From assembly GCF_000023865.1 (NCBI RefSeq), contig NC_013159.1:3808001-3872000 (forward strand): a stretch of DNA of 64,000 bases, given 5' to 3'. Under the pieces are notes generated by a model. That model had not been told where the DNA came from and ran no database searches. It saw only the letters and a list, made by a program, of their open reading frames with translations. Positions 44,869 through 56,897 of the stretch are shown here, one piece after another. Every line of letters begins with the position of its first letter. Position 1 is the first letter of the stretch. Origin of the DNA: Saccharomonospora viridis DSM 43017. GTDB taxonomy: Bacteria; Actinomycetota; Actinomycetes; Mycobacteriales; Pseudonocardiaceae. Position numbers and translations under genes: made by a program.

Positions 44869-45010
44869 ACGAAAAAGATCATTATCAGCATATCGGCGAC
44901 GAGCGCTCAGCAGAGGCCGGAACCGCATTCCGACCACGAGACGAGCGCTTCGCCACCGGGACGTAAGACGCGGTTGACCCCGGGGCGGAAGGAACAGCCC
45001 CGTTGAAGCG

Positions 45011-45077
45011 ACCGGAGGAACTGGGGGATCCTCCGGTCGGACGTGGCCGGACCTCTGAGGGGGGTGGTCCGGCCACG
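45011..45077 (-). terminator. Two adjacent hairpins after the alpha/beta hydrolase gene
   Basis: ACCGGAGGA/TCCTCCGGT (45011-45037) and CGTGGCCGGACC/GGTCCGGCCACG (45042-45077) are perfect stems of 9 and 12 pairs. They lie 40 bases downstream of the hydrolase stop. There is no T run after them. Confidence 0.5.
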
Positions 45078-45116
45078 TTGCACAGACGTCTTCCACCCAC
45101 TGCGCACGGGCTCCGC

Positions 45117-45902
45117 TTACGCCGATTCGCCCGGTAGGACCTCGGACAGCAGGGCTTCGACAGCACCCCGGAAGATCTCCGGCCGGTCCTCGTGCACCAC
45201 ATGCCCCGCGCCCGGCACCACGAGATGTCGTCCATTCGGAGCGCGTTCGGCCATCTCGGCCTGTTGCCCCGGCGGCATGGTCGTGTGTTCACCCTCGATC
45301 ACGAGCATCGGACACCGCACCTGCTCGACATAGGACCAATACTCGCGTTGCCCCCATTCCGCGGCGATCGCGTACAGGTCCTCCAGGTCGGCGATGAGGT
45401 GATAGCCGTCGTCGCGTTCCTCCACGCATTCGACGAAGTAGTCACCGAGCCCGCCGAAAAACTCCCGTACCTGCGCCAACGAGCGGAACGGGACCGGCCA
45501 CGACTCGAAGTACCCACGCCAGGCGTCCACCGTCTTACCGCGCTGGTCGGGGGCCATGTCCTCCACCACGACGGCCCTCACCAGCTCCGGCCACCTCGCC
45601 GCCGTCACCCACGCGTGCAATCCACCCATGGAATGCCCGATGATCACGGCGGGTCCCTCGTCGAGATCGCTGATCAGCTCGGCGACGTCGTCGGCGAACT
45701 CCTCCGTCCGCCACGAGCCCCGACGGCGGGCCCGTCCGTGACCACGCGCGTCGAGGCCGACGACATGCCCGTAGGAGGTGAGCCATCGCGACACCCGCCA
45801 CCACGTGGTCGCTCGGCCCATGAGCCCATGCAGCAGCACGATGGGCCGCCCCCGCCCACCGAAGTCGACGACGCTGGAAGTCAGCGAAGACCGAATGGGC
45901 AT
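45117..45902 (-). CDS. Alpha/beta hydrolase
   Basis: This 261-residue protein has the alpha/beta-hydrolase fold: oxyanion HGLMG near residue 25, nucleophile elbow GHSMGG near 90, an acidic residue in VIEGEHTTMP, and the catalytic histidine in AGHVVHEDRP near 235. Substrate unknown; it could be an esterase, epoxide hydrolase or acyltransferase-like enzyme. The ATG at 45902 (MPIRSSLTSS) is preferred; a much longer open frame upstream is the antisense shadow of the peptidase gene. It is divergent from the peptidase gene with only 12 bases between the starts. Confidence 0.9.
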   Translation of the reverse strand: MPIRSSLTSSVVDFGGRGRPIVLLHGLMGRATTWWRVSRWLTSYGHVVGLDARGHGRARRRGSWRTEEFADDVAELISDLDEGPAVIIGHSMGGLHAWVTAARWPELVRAVVVEDMAPDQRGKTVDAWRGYFESWPVPFRSLAQVREFFGGLGDYFVECVEERDDGYHLIADLEDLYAIAAEWGQREYWSYVEQVRCPMLVIEGEHTTMPPGQQAEMAERAPNGRHLVVPGAGHVVHEDRPEIFRGAVEALLSEVLPGESA

Positions 45903-45914
45903 TAGGCTCCCCCC

Positions 45915-47357
45915 ATGATCAGCCGCCGCAATCGTGTCGCAGCGTTGTGCGGAATCGTGTCCATCGTAGCCGCCTGTACCGCGCCGCAAGATCAAACACA
46001 ACGGGATCAATCCGGCGAGACGATCACGGGGAGACACGGGGCCGCCGGCATCGGCGACGACTACTACCCGGAGGCGGGTAACGGCGGTTACGACGTCGAG
46101 AACTACGCGGTCACCGTGAGGTACGACGCGGAGAGCGGGCATCTCACGGGGGACACGACCGTCACCGCGCGGGCCGAACACGATCTTTCCCGGTTCAACC
46201 TCGACCTGCGTGGATTCACGGTGTCGTCGGTGGAGGTCAACGGTGAGGCCGCCGAGTTCAAACGTACGGGTGACGCGGAACTGGTGATCACCCCGGCCGA
46301 GCCGGTGCGCGAGGGCGACGTGCTGGAGACCCGGGTGCGCTACGAGGGCAAGCCGCTCCCCGGGGAGAGGGGCCAACTCGGCGGCAACGGTTGGTACCGC
46401 ACGGCCTCGGGTGGTGCCTTCGTGCTGGGCGAGCCGGAGTCGGCGTCGTACTGGTTCCCCGTCAACGAACACCCGAGGGACAAGGCGACCTTCACCCTCA
46501 CCGCCTCGGTACCCGAAGGGTGGACGGCCGTGTCCATCGGCACGAGCGACGAACCGGTCACCCAGGACGGGTGGACGACCACGACGTGGACCGAGACCAA
46601 TCCGATCCCCAGTTACCTCACCCTGTTCGCGGTGGACAAGTTCACCGTGGAAACGGGTCAGCTCCCCGACGGCACACCCGTGCGCAACGTCTTCGCCCCC
46701 GGCGCCGAGGAGGCCCGGCAGGACGCGGAGTACACCGAAGAGGTGATCGCTTTCCTGGAGAGCCGCTTCGGTGACTATCCCGCGAACACCGCGGGCGGCA
46801 TCTATCTCGACACCCCCACGGGTTTCGCGCTCGAAACACAGGGCACCCCGACCTACCCGCCCGACACGACCGTCGACCTGCTCGTACACGAACTCGCCCA
46901 CCAGTGGTACGGCAATTCGGTGTCGATCCAGTCCTGGGCCGACATCTGCCTCAGCGAGTGCTTCGCCAGCTACGCCGCCTGGTTGTGGAGTGAGGAGAAG
47001 GACGGGACGGACCTGAACGCCAACTACCGCAACCAGATCGAGCTGTGGCGCGATGACGCGGCCTACTGGTCCCGGCCCCTGTACGACATGGGGGCGGGCA
47101 ACGAGTTCGACGCCGTCTACAGCAAAGGGCCACTCGCCGTGCACGCGTTGCGGCTGCGCATAGGCGACGAGGCGTTCGACCGGCTGCTCCGCGAATGGCC
47201 CGCCGAGTACGCGAACGGCAACGCGAGCTGGGAACAGTTCGAGGAGTTCACCGAACGCATCGCGGGCGAGGAGCTGGACGCGTTCTTCGAGGACTGGTTC
47301 CGCGGCACCGAGCTGCCCGCGAAGGAGCACCTGCACCCCGACCTGTACAGCCGCTGA
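45915..47357 (+). CDS. M1-family metallopeptidase lipoprotein
   Basis: This 480-residue protein is an aminopeptidase N-type zinc peptidase. A lipoprotein signal ends at the cysteine in SIVAACTAPQ. The zinc motif HELAHQW lies near residue 325 with the downstream ligand glutamate in LSECFASYAAW. The substrate-binding pattern of M1 N-terminal beta-sandwich domains precedes it. GxMEN is changed: TPTGFALETQG stands where most M1 enzymes have G-A-M-E-N, so amino-terminus recognition may differ. It lacks the long C-terminal helical domain of PepN. Secreted, short M1 peptidases of this kind occur in actinobacteria. Confidence 0.9.
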   Translation: MISRRNRVAALCGIVSIVAACTAPQDQTQRDQSGETITGRHGAAGIGDDYYPEAGNGGYDVENYAVTVRYDAESGHLTGDTTVTARAEHDLSRFNLDLRGFTVSSVEVNGEAAEFKRTGDAELVITPAEPVREGDVLETRVRYEGKPLPGERGQLGGNGWYRTASGGAFVLGEPESASYWFPVNEHPRDKATFTLTASVPEGWTAVSIGTSDEPVTQDGWTTTTWTETNPIPSYLTLFAVDKFTVETGQLPDGTPVRNVFAPGAEEARQDAEYTEEVIAFLESRFGDYPANTAGGIYLDTPTGFALETQGTPTYPPDTTVDLLVHELAHQWYGNSVSIQSWADICLSECFASYAAWLWSEEKDGTDLNANYRNQIELWRDDAAYWSRPLYDMGAGNEFDAVYSKGPLAVHALRLRIGDEAFDRLLREWPAEYANGNASWEQFEEFTERIAGEELDAFFEDWFRGTELPAKEHLHPDLYSR

Positions 47358-47395
47358 GCGGCGCGCACCCGCCCGTCCCGGCTACCGTAGCCGGT

Positions 47396-47704
47396 ATGGC
47401 TGTTGTGAAGATCAACGCGATCTCCGTACCCGAGGGTGCGGGCCCCGAGTTGGAGAAGCGGTTCGCCGCCCGGCTGCACGCCGTCGACGAGCAGCCCGGT
47501 TTCCTGGGCTTCGAACTCCTGCGGCCCGTGGCCGGTGACGACCGCTACTTTGTCTACACGAAATGGGAGTCCGAGGAGCACTACCAGGCGTGGGCCCAGG
47601 GCCCGGCCAAGGAAGCGCACGCCGGGCACCGGGGCAAGCCCGTGGCCAGTGGTGCGACCCTGTTGGAATTCGAAGTCGTGCAGAGCTCCGAACCGAAGTC
47701 GTAG
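47396..47704 (+). CDS. mhuD: Heme-degrading monooxygenase MhuD
   Basis: This 102-residue ferredoxin-like (ABM-domain) protein matches M. tuberculosis MhuD (Rv3592), which opens heme to release iron. Residues known for MhuD are in place: Asn7, Trp66 and the heme ligand His75 (KINA, AWAQGP, EAHAGHRG). The length is close to Rv3592 (105 residues). The ATG at 47396 gives MAVVKINAISVPEG; the longer open frame upstream overlaps the peptidase gene. It is followed directly by a sirtuin gene whose start comes just after the stop codon (47705), so the two are cotranscribed. I see no iron box. Confidence 0.93.
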   Translation: MAVVKINAISVPEGAGPELEKRFAARLHAVDEQPGFLGFELLRPVAGDDRYFVYTKWESEEHYQAWAQGPAKEAHAGHRGKPVASGATLLEFEVVQSSEPKS

Positions 47705-48526
47705 ATGCGTGACGATTACCTCCGAGCGGCCGAGCTGATCTCTTCGGCCGATGCGCTTCTGGTGTGTGCGGGCGCGGGGATGGGCGTCGATTCGGGACTT
47801 CCCGACTTCCGCGGGGACGAGGGGTTCTGGCGCGCCTATCCCCCGTACGCCAGGCTGGGATTGCGGTTCGTCGAACTCGCCGATCCCGAGCATTTCGCCG
47901 AGGACCCCGAACTGGCGTGGGGGTTCTACGGCCACCGACTGAACCTCTACCGCGAGACGGAACCGCACAAGGGCTTCGCGATCCTGCGGCAGTGGGGCGC
48001 GGCCAAGCCCGGCGGGGTCCACGTGTTCACCTCCAATGTCGACGGCCAGTTCCAGCGCGCCGGGTTCGAGGACGTGGCGGAGGTGCACGGCTCCATCCAC
48101 CACCTCCAGTGCCTGGCCCACTGTGGCATGGGGATCTGGCCCGCCGACGACGTCACGGTGGAGGTGGACCACGAGACCATGCGGGCCCGGCCGCCGCTGC
48201 CGTCGTGTCCGCACTGCGGAAGTCTCGCCCGCCCCAACATCCTCATGTTCGGTGATTGGGACTGGCTCGGCGACCGTTCGCAGGCCCAGCTCGACGCGTT
48301 CACCGAGTGGCGGCGGGCCAATCCGTCGCTGGTCGTCGTGGAGATCGGGGCCGGGTTGGCCGTACCCACGGTGCGCAGACAGGCGGAGTTGGCGAGCGCG
48401 GCCAACGGTGCGCTGATACGCATCAACCCGCGGGAGCCGGAGATCCGACACGGGCGTGGGGTGTCCCTGCCCGTCGGGGCGTTGGAGGCACTCACCACGC
48501 TCGACTCGCTGTTGGCCGGCGACTGA
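47705..48526 (+). CDS. Sirtuin (Sir2-family NAD-dependent deacylase)
   Basis: This 273-residue protein has a Sir2 Rossmann core: CAGAGMGVDSGLPDFRGDEG near residue 21, TSNVDGQFQRAG near 109, the catalytic histidine in EVHGSIHHL, two Cys pairs for zinc (CLAHC and CPHC), RPNILMFGDW, and VVVEIGAGLAVPTV. It should remove acyl groups from lysines, or act as a related NAD-dependent enzyme. The usual GAGxSxxSGIPDFR is changed to GAGMGVDSGLPDFR, with the serine shifted. Its ATG is immediately after the mhuD stop. Confidence 0.9.
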   Translation: MRDDYLRAAELISSADALLVCAGAGMGVDSGLPDFRGDEGFWRAYPPYARLGLRFVELADPEHFAEDPELAWGFYGHRLNLYRETEPHKGFAILRQWGAAKPGGVHVFTSNVDGQFQRAGFEDVAEVHGSIHHLQCLAHCGMGIWPADDVTVEVDHETMRARPPLPSCPHCGSLARPNILMFGDWDWLGDRSQAQLDAFTEWRRANPSLVVVEIGAGLAVPTVRRQAELASAANGALIRINPREPEIRHGRGVSLPVGALEALTTLDSLLAGD

Positions 48527-48683
48527 AGCTCCACCGGACGGCCCCCTCACCGTCGAACGGCGCCGAATGCCGCGCATGCGGTCGGGCCGGTATCGATGGC
48601 ACCGGCAACGCCGGCAGCGCATTACCAGCGCGCTGCCAGTCGCATGTGCGTGGACTGCCGGCGCACCGGTCCACCGTGGTGGC

Positions 48684-49670
48684 ATGAACGACACCATCGC
48701 GATCCGGACCGAAGGTCTGGTGAAAAGATACGGGGACACGACAGCGTTGGACGGTGTCGACCTACACGTTCCCGCGGGGACCGTGTTGGGGTTGCTCGGC
48801 CCCAACGGCGCGGGCAAGACCACGGTGGTACGCATCCTGGCCACGTTGCTGCGCGCCGACGCGGGCCGGGCCTGGGTGTGCGGGCACGATGTGTCCCGCG
48901 ATCCGGTGGGCGTGCGTCGACTGATCGGCCTGACGGGCCAGTACGCCTCGGTGGACGAGGACCTGAGTGGGGTCGAGAACCTCGTGCTGCTCGGAAGGCT
49001 CCTCGGCTTGTCGAAGCGGGCGGCCAAGGCCCGCGCCGCCGAATTGCTGGATCGGTTCGCGTTGACCGAGGTCGCCGGCCGGGCGGCACGGACGTACTCG
49101 GGTGGGATGCGTAGGCGCCTGGACCTCGCGGCGAGTCTGGTCGGCAATCCGGAGGTGCTGTTCCTCGACGAACCCACCACCGGACTCGATCCCCATGCGC
49201 GCAACGAGGTGTGGGACGTGGTGCGCGATCTGGTCGCCGACGGCGTCACCGTGTTGCTCACCACCCAGTACCTGGAGGAGGCCGATCACCTGGCCGACCG
49301 CATCACGGTGATCAACCGGGGGACGGTGGTGGCCGACGGACGTCCCGAGGAACTGAAACGCCGGGTCGGTGGGCAGACGCTGCATGTGCGGCCGACTTTG
49401 CGTACCGACCTCGACGTGGTCGAACGCCTCCTCGTCGAGCTGACCGCGTCGACCCCCACCCGCGATGAGGAGGCGGGGGCGCTGACGGTGCCGGTGGCCG
49501 AGGCCGCGGTGTTGTCCGCGCTGGTGCGACGCCTCGACGACGTCGGAATCACCTCCGACGAACTGGGTCTTCGGCTCGCGACCCTCGACGAGGTCTTCTT
49601 GGCCCTGACCGCCCACCCCACCGACGTGAACGACACGGACAACGCGGACGCCGGAAGGAGCCTGGTGTGA
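48684..49670 (+). CDS. ABC transporter ATP-binding protein (DrrA-type)
   Basis: This 328-residue ATPase has Walker A LLGPNGAGKTT near residue 40, the signature YSGGMRRRLDLAASL near 140, Walker B VLFLDEPTTGLDP and H-loop-like TTQYLEEADHLADR. The C-terminal third, with DELGLRLATLDEVFLALT, is the DrrA-type regulatory extension. It pairs with the DrrB-like permease that follows, with an overlapping GTGA stop/start. The likely role is drug or lipid export, inferred from the family. The ATG at 48684 is preferred; the open frame extends upstream without homology. Confidence 0.93.
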   Translation: MNDTIAIRTEGLVKRYGDTTALDGVDLHVPAGTVLGLLGPNGAGKTTVVRILATLLRADAGRAWVCGHDVSRDPVGVRRLIGLTGQYASVDEDLSGVENLVLLGRLLGLSKRAAKARAAELLDRFALTEVAGRAARTYSGGMRRRLDLAASLVGNPEVLFLDEPTTGLDPHARNEVWDVVRDLVADGVTVLLTTQYLEEADHLADRITVINRGTVVADGRPEELKRRVGGQTLHVRPTLRTDLDVVERLLVELTASTPTRDEEAGALTVPVAEAAVLSALVRRLDDVGITSDELGLRLATLDEVFLALTAHPTDVNDTDNADAGRSLV

Positions 49671-50440
49671 GTACCGTCGTCGACCCCGCAAAGGCGATAC
49701 GGCACGGCCTGATCCTCGGCGGCCGCGGGATCAGGAAGATCTTCAAAAACCCGGAACAGCTGCTCGACGTCACGATCGCGCCGCTGTCCGTGCTGGTGGT
49801 GTTCGTGTACCTGTTCGGCGGCGCCATCGCCGGCGACACCGACACCTATCTCCACACCCTCGTGCCGGGGATCATGGTGATGACCACGTTCCAGGCGTGC
49901 ATGGGCACGGGCATGACGTTGAACAATGACGTCACCAAGGGGGTGTTCGACCGGTTCCGGAGCCTGCCGATCGCGCGGTCGGCGCCGCTGGTCGGCGCGG
50001 TGTTGGCCGACTTCGTCCGGTATCTCGTGTGCCTCGGCGTGCTCGTGGCGGTGGCGACGCTCATGGGATACCGAGTGCAGACCGATCCGGCGCTGTTGGT
50101 GGTGGCGGTCGCGCTCATGGTGGCGTTCGGCATGTGCTTCTGCTGGATCTCCGTGTTCGTCGGGATGCTCGTGCGCCAACCCGTAGCGCTTCAGGGCTTG
50201 ATGGCCACGTTGATCCTCCCCGTCGCCTTCGGCAGCGACATCTTCGTGCCCGCGGAGACGATGCCGGGATGGCTGCGCGCGTGGGCCGAGATCAATCCCC
50301 TGAGCCTCATGGCGAACACGCTGCGGGGGCTGTTGAACGGCGGCCCGGTCGGCGGACCACTGCTCGGCGCGCTGGGGTGGATGGTCGGCGTGGTGGCGGT
50401 GTTCTTCCCACTGGCGATGCTCGCCTATCGCAGGCGCTGA
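49667..50440 (+). CDS. ABC-2-type transporter permease (DrrB-like)
   Basis: This 257-residue membrane protein has six hydrophobic segments and the ABC-2 pattern of DrrB exporters (FVYLFGGAIAGDTDTYLHTLVPGIMVMT, ILPVAFGSDIFVPAETMPGWLRAWAEINP in parts). The GTG at 49667 overlaps the ATPase stop by four bases. Its 3' end overlaps the 3' end of the convergent regulator gene by 16 bases. Confidence 0.92.
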   Translation: MSTVVDPAKAIRHGLILGGRGIRKIFKNPEQLLDVTIAPLSVLVVFVYLFGGAIAGDTDTYLHTLVPGIMVMTTFQACMGTGMTLNNDVTKGVFDRFRSLPIARSAPLVGAVLADFVRYLVCLGVLVAVATLMGYRVQTDPALLVVAVALMVAFGMCFCWISVFVGMLVRQPVALQGLMATLILPVAFGSDIFVPAETMPGWLRAWAEINPLSLMANTLRGLLNGGPVGGPLLGALGWMVGVVAVFFPLAMLAYRRR

Positions 50441-53400
50441 GCCGACGTCTGCTCCACCAACCTCCGCACGGCATCCGGTTTGGACAGTCGCGCCGTCTCG
50501 GAGTACGCGGCGGTGTAGGCCTGCTCGCCCAGTTCCTCGGTGAGCAGGCCCACCAACTCCCGCAAGGCCGGATTGCCCCGGTCGAACGCGCCACGGATGG
50601 CCTCGCTCAAGCCGAGCGCCGCGGCGGCACGGAGTGCGTCCCCTTCGAGGTGGTACAGCCTCGCCAACAGTTCCGCCGGTGTCGCCAGATCAGGCCTGTC
50701 CGGCCGGGAGGTCATGGTCCGCATAGCGGCTACGAGCGCTTCCCGCGCTTTTGCGGCCTTGCCCTCGGCCAACAGCAACGATGCCCGGTTGATCTCGATC
50801 AAGCCGTCGAACAGCTCCCCGAGGAACCCCAGCGAGTCCAACTGTCCGGCCACGCGATCGATACAACGGTGGGCCTGTTCGACCTGGCCGCGTCGCTCGG
50901 CGAGATAAGCGGCGTTGAGCTGCACGAACACGTCGAGGAGTTGACCTGCCTCACCGGCACACTGGCGCCGCGCCTCATCCAGTCGACGTTCGGCGGCGGC
51001 GAAATTCCCCGCCCTGATCTCCTGGTTCGCGGCGAGCAGCCGAAGCTGCACGACATAGGTTCGCGACCCCAGTTCCTCCGCCAACGCCACACCGGCATCA
51101 AGCCGCTCGATCGCGGCCGCGTACTCGCCCAGCAACGCATGGCTCTGCGCTTGCATGCTCAACGTGATGGCCTTGCCCCAGCGGTCGCCGGTGTCCTCGA
51201 ACCCGCGTAAGGCGAGCTCGCGCACCCGCTGCGCTTCGGCGAGTTCACCCTTGTCCTCGAGGATCAGGGCCTCGACCCACCGGACACCGGCCCGCGCCCA
51301 CGGATCGGGATGCGACAGAGCGCGCCGCAACTCACGTTCGAGGAGTTCCTCATCGCCCGCCAGCAGCGCCAGGGCCGGCAACGTGACCGCCAACGGCGGA
51401 TACTCCTCCATCGCCCCGGTACGGAAGCAATCGTCGATCAGCGTGCGGAGTTCCTCCGGTCCCGGCGGATTCCGGCCGGTCGCCGTACTCACCTGGTACA
51501 CCTTGAGCGCGGAACGGGCACGCGATGGGATGGCCTCGCCCAGCGCCAACACCTCGGAGAAGAAATCCTCACGCTGGTTCAGCACCCCGAGTAACGCCCA
51601 ACACCACGTCAGCGACAGCAGCAGGCGGTAGGCGCTGTCCGCGTCCCGGATGTCGAGGGACAGCCGCAACGCGGCGATCAGGTTGTCGTACTCGGTGCGG
51701 AACACCGCGAACGCCTCGAGCTGTCCTTCCGTGCGCAGCAACGGATCGTGGTGTTGGGCGACCGACAGGAAGTGGGCGATGAACCGACTTCGGACGTCCT
51801 CGGCCTCACCGGATTCGACGAGGCGTTCGGAAGCGTAAGCACGGATCGTCTCCAACATCCGGTATCTCGGTTCGCCACACCTCTCGCCAACATGGTCCAC
51901 TATGGACTTCTCGGCGAGGGCTCCGAGGAGGAACGCGACGTCCCGTTCAGGCACCGTCTCATCGGCACACACCGCCGTCGCCGCGCTCACCCCGACTCCG
52001 CCGGAGAACACGGCGAGCCGGCGCGCGAGCACCCGCTCCCGCTCGTCCAGCAGATCCCAGCTCCACTCCACCACCGCGCGCAACGTGCGCTGCCGTGGCA
52101 ACGCCACCCGACTCCCCGACGTCAACAGGCGGAATCGGTCGTCGAGCAACGCGGCGATCTGCGACACCCCCATCGAGCGCAGTTTCGCCGCCGCGAGTTC
52201 CAACGCCAACGGCATACCGTCGAGTCGACGACAGATCTCGACGACCGGGCCCACCGTGTCCTCGTCGAGGGTGAAACCCGGACACACCGCGCGACCCCGG
52301 TCCACGAACAGTCGGACGGCGCTCGATCGTCCCACCTCGGCCAGATCCATATCGCGCGCGACTTCGCCCGTGGCACCGGTTACAGCGTCGGGTACGAGCT
52401 CGTCCGCGGGCAAGTCGAGAGGGCCCACCGGGCAGAGCGCCTCCCCCGTCACCGCGAGCGGTTCTCTGCTCGTGGCGAGGATCCGCAGCGAGGGGACCCG
52501 GGTGAGCAGCGCGTGGGCGAGCTCAGCCACCGCGTCGATCACATGCTCGCAGTTGTCCAGCACGAGCAGTGACTCCCCCGCGGCGAACGTGTCCACGAGC
52601 CGGTCGAACCCACCGTTCCCGAACCCGGGCATGTTCGTGGCCACACCCGATTCGACCGCCCGAAGCACCGCGGCTCGCACGTCGGTGGAGGCGACGACAT
52701 CGGCGAGCGGCACGAACCACACCCGCCCCTGGGAGTGCGCCGGGTGCCGTTCGGCCACCTCCACGGCGAGTCGGGTCTTCCCCGCCCCACCCGCGCCGGT
52801 GAGGGTGACCAGGCGGTGTTCGGCCAACATGGCCGCGAGTTCGGTGAGTTCGGTGTGCCGTCCGACGAAACTGGTCAATCGCGCGGGAAGTTGCACCGTC
52901 CCGGCCCGCGCCGGTGGCGGTTCGGGGCGTTCGTCCCGCAGCAGGGCGAGATGGGCCTCGCGCAATTCGGCGGACGGGTCGACACCGAGCTCGTCGGCCA
53001 ACGTCGCCCGCACCCGCTCGTACAGGTCGAACGCCTCCGACCGCCTGCCCAGTGCCGCCAACGCACGCAGTCGCAGCGCGGCGAGCCGTTCCCGCAACGG
53101 GTACCGCTCGCCCACTTCCTCCAGCTCCGCCACGACTTCCGCGTGCTGGCCGAGCTGTAGCTGCGCCGCGGCCCGATCCTCCAGGACGACGAGTCGCCTT
53201 TCACTCAGCCGGGTGACGATCTCCGCCGCGAACGGAGCGGAGGTCACATCCGCCAGCGGCGGTCCGGAGAACTCGGCGAGTGCCCGGGTGAGGAGCGCCG
53301 CCGCGTCGGCGTAACGCCGTGCGGTCAATTCCCGACCGCCCTGTGCGGCGAGCCGTTCGAACCGGTGGACGTCCACGTCGTCCGGTTCGATGCGCAGCAC

Positions 53401-53661
53401 GTAACCGCCACCGGACAATTCCAACGCCGCGGCCGGGCCCAATGCCTTGCGAAGCCGGGACACGAGCGATTGCAGGGCCCCACCCGCATCGGCGGGAGGA
53501 TACCGGCCCCACAGGTCGTCGACGAGCGTCTCAGCCGCCACCGGCCGGCCTGCGTCCAGGGCGAGCCTGGCGAGCAGAGCACGAACCCGGGGCCCCGACA
53601 CGGTCACCGGATCACCACCAGAGGAGGTGGCCCGCAGCGGGCCGAACAGCTCTATCCGCAC
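50425..53661 (-). CDS. BTAD/NB-ARC transcriptional regulator (AfsR/SARP-like)
   Basis: This 1,078-residue protein has an OmpR-type winged helix (MRIELFGPLRATSSGG...VRALLARLAL), a bacterial transcriptional activation domain (residues about 95-245), an NB-ARC-like ATPase with TLTGAGGAGKTRLAVEVAE near 285 and LLVLDNCEHVIDAVAEL, and about 500 residues of helical, TPR-like repeats. This is the classic AfsR/GdmRI architecture that regulates secondary metabolism or exporter genes. It is convergent with the exporter permease gene and its 3' end overlaps it. The GTG at 53661 starts the protein. Confidence 0.92.
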   Translation of the reverse strand: MRIELFGPLRATSSGGDPVTVSGPRVRALLARLALDAGRPVAAETLVDDLWGRYPPADAGGALQSLVSRLRKALGPAAALELSGGGYVLRIEPDDVDVHRFERLAAQGGRELTARRYADAAALLTRALAEFSGPPLADVTSAPFAAEIVTRLSERRLVVLEDRAAAQLQLGQHAEVVAELEEVGERYPLRERLAALRLRALAALGRRSEAFDLYERVRATLADELGVDPSAELREAHLALLRDERPEPPPARAGTVQLPARLTSFVGRHTELTELAAMLAEHRLVTLTGAGGAGKTRLAVEVAERHPAHSQGRVWFVPLADVVASTDVRAAVLRAVESGVATNMPGFGNGGFDRLVDTFAAGESLLVLDNCEHVIDAVAELAHALLTRVPSLRILATSREPLAVTGEALCPVGPLDLPADELVPDAVTGATGEVARDMDLAEVGRSSAVRLFVDRGRAVCPGFTLDEDTVGPVVEICRRLDGMPLALELAAAKLRSMGVSQIAALLDDRFRLLTSGSRVALPRQRTLRAVVEWSWDLLDERERVLARRLAVFSGGVGVSAATAVCADETVPERDVAFLLGALAEKSIVDHVGERCGEPRYRMLETIRAYASERLVESGEAEDVRSRFIAHFLSVAQHHDPLLRTEGQLEAFAVFRTEYDNLIAALRLSLDIRDADSAYRLLLSLTWCWALLGVLNQREDFFSEVLALGEAIPSRARSALKVYQVSTATGRNPPGPEELRTLIDDCFRTGAMEEYPPLAVTLPALALLAGDEELLERELRRALSHPDPWARAGVRWVEALILEDKGELAEAQRVRELALRGFEDTGDRWGKAITLSMQAQSHALLGEYAAAIERLDAGVALAEELGSRTYVVQLRLLAANQEIRAGNFAAAERRLDEARRQCAGEAGQLLDVFVQLNAAYLAERRGQVEQAHRCIDRVAGQLDSLGFLGELFDGLIEINRASLLLAEGKAAKAREALVAAMRTMTSRPDRPDLATPAELLARLYHLEGDALRAAAALGLSEAIRGAFDRGNPALRELVGLLTEELGEQAYTAAYSETARLSKPDAVRRLVEQTSAQRLR

Positions 53662-53683
53662 GAGGCAAGCTTGCCAAAGACAC

Positions 53684-53718
53684 GACGACGCCCCCGCACG
53701 TCGTGCGGGGGCGTCGTC
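53684..53718 (-). terminator. Perfect hairpin terminator after clpC
   Basis: GACGACGCCCCCGCAC (53684-53699) pairs exactly with GTGCGGGGGCGTCGTC (53703-53718), a 16-pair stem with a three-base loop. It lies 18 bases downstream of the clpC stop. The stem is stable enough to work without a T run. Confidence 0.75.
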
Positions 53719-53736
53719 ACTCGTCGCTTTCTCGGA

Positions 53737-56292
<2,556 letters not shown>

Positions 56293-56298
56293 TCCCAC

Positions 56299-56897
56299 TC
56301 CCTCGACTGCTGCGCCGGCGGCCCGATCTCGTCCGGCTCGTTCACCGGTGAGCTCGGCACCGTACGACCACTGTAGTAGCCGAGCACGTGTGTCGGCCTA
56401 CCACTAGTGCGGATCGGTACCACATCGAGAAGTCCCTCGGAACCCTCAGGCATCCGAGAGGGACCCGCTCACAGTCGACTTGTTGCTGGTTGCTGACGTA
56501 AGGGACAACGAGCGGACCCGTATCCGAATTCCGGTGGTATCCCATGTCCGCTCAGCGCGAACAGGGTTTTCCCGGTCCACCCGGCCGGTGCGACCTTCCG
56601 CATCCGGCCCCCATGGCTGCAACCGATCCGGCGGCGTTCTTGTTCCCCGACTCCACTCGGTCGGAGCAACGAGATGCGGCCGTGCCGGTGTGTCGGCCGC
56701 GCCGGGACGGCGAGCGCCGGGCCCACCGTCCCGGTCGAGGCCGTGCGTGATTCTCGACACATCGGCCTTTCGGAGGGACGGTGGGTCGGCCACAACGGTC
56801 GCAGCCCTTTCACAGTCCTTTCACAGTGCCCTCAGCGGCTCTCACCGCTTTCACCGTGTCTTCACGGTCTTTCACGGTCGGCCTTCACGGCCGGCCT
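56299..56897. other. 599-base intergenic region: clpC promoter side plus short TTCAC repeats
   Basis: The left half, next to clpC, should hold the clpC promoter; no clear boxes or ClgR site were found. A rightward open frame from 56544 has no known similarity. The right half, 56809-56901, contains seven TTCAC words (GTGAA on the coding strand of the espG-like gene) right after its stop. Confidence 0.55.

Noticed and set aside
45903-47336. Leftward extension of the alpha/beta hydrolase gene to about 740 codons
   Set aside because: The extra part is antisense to the M1 peptidase gene and has no hydrolase similarity; the fold begins at the ATG at 45902.
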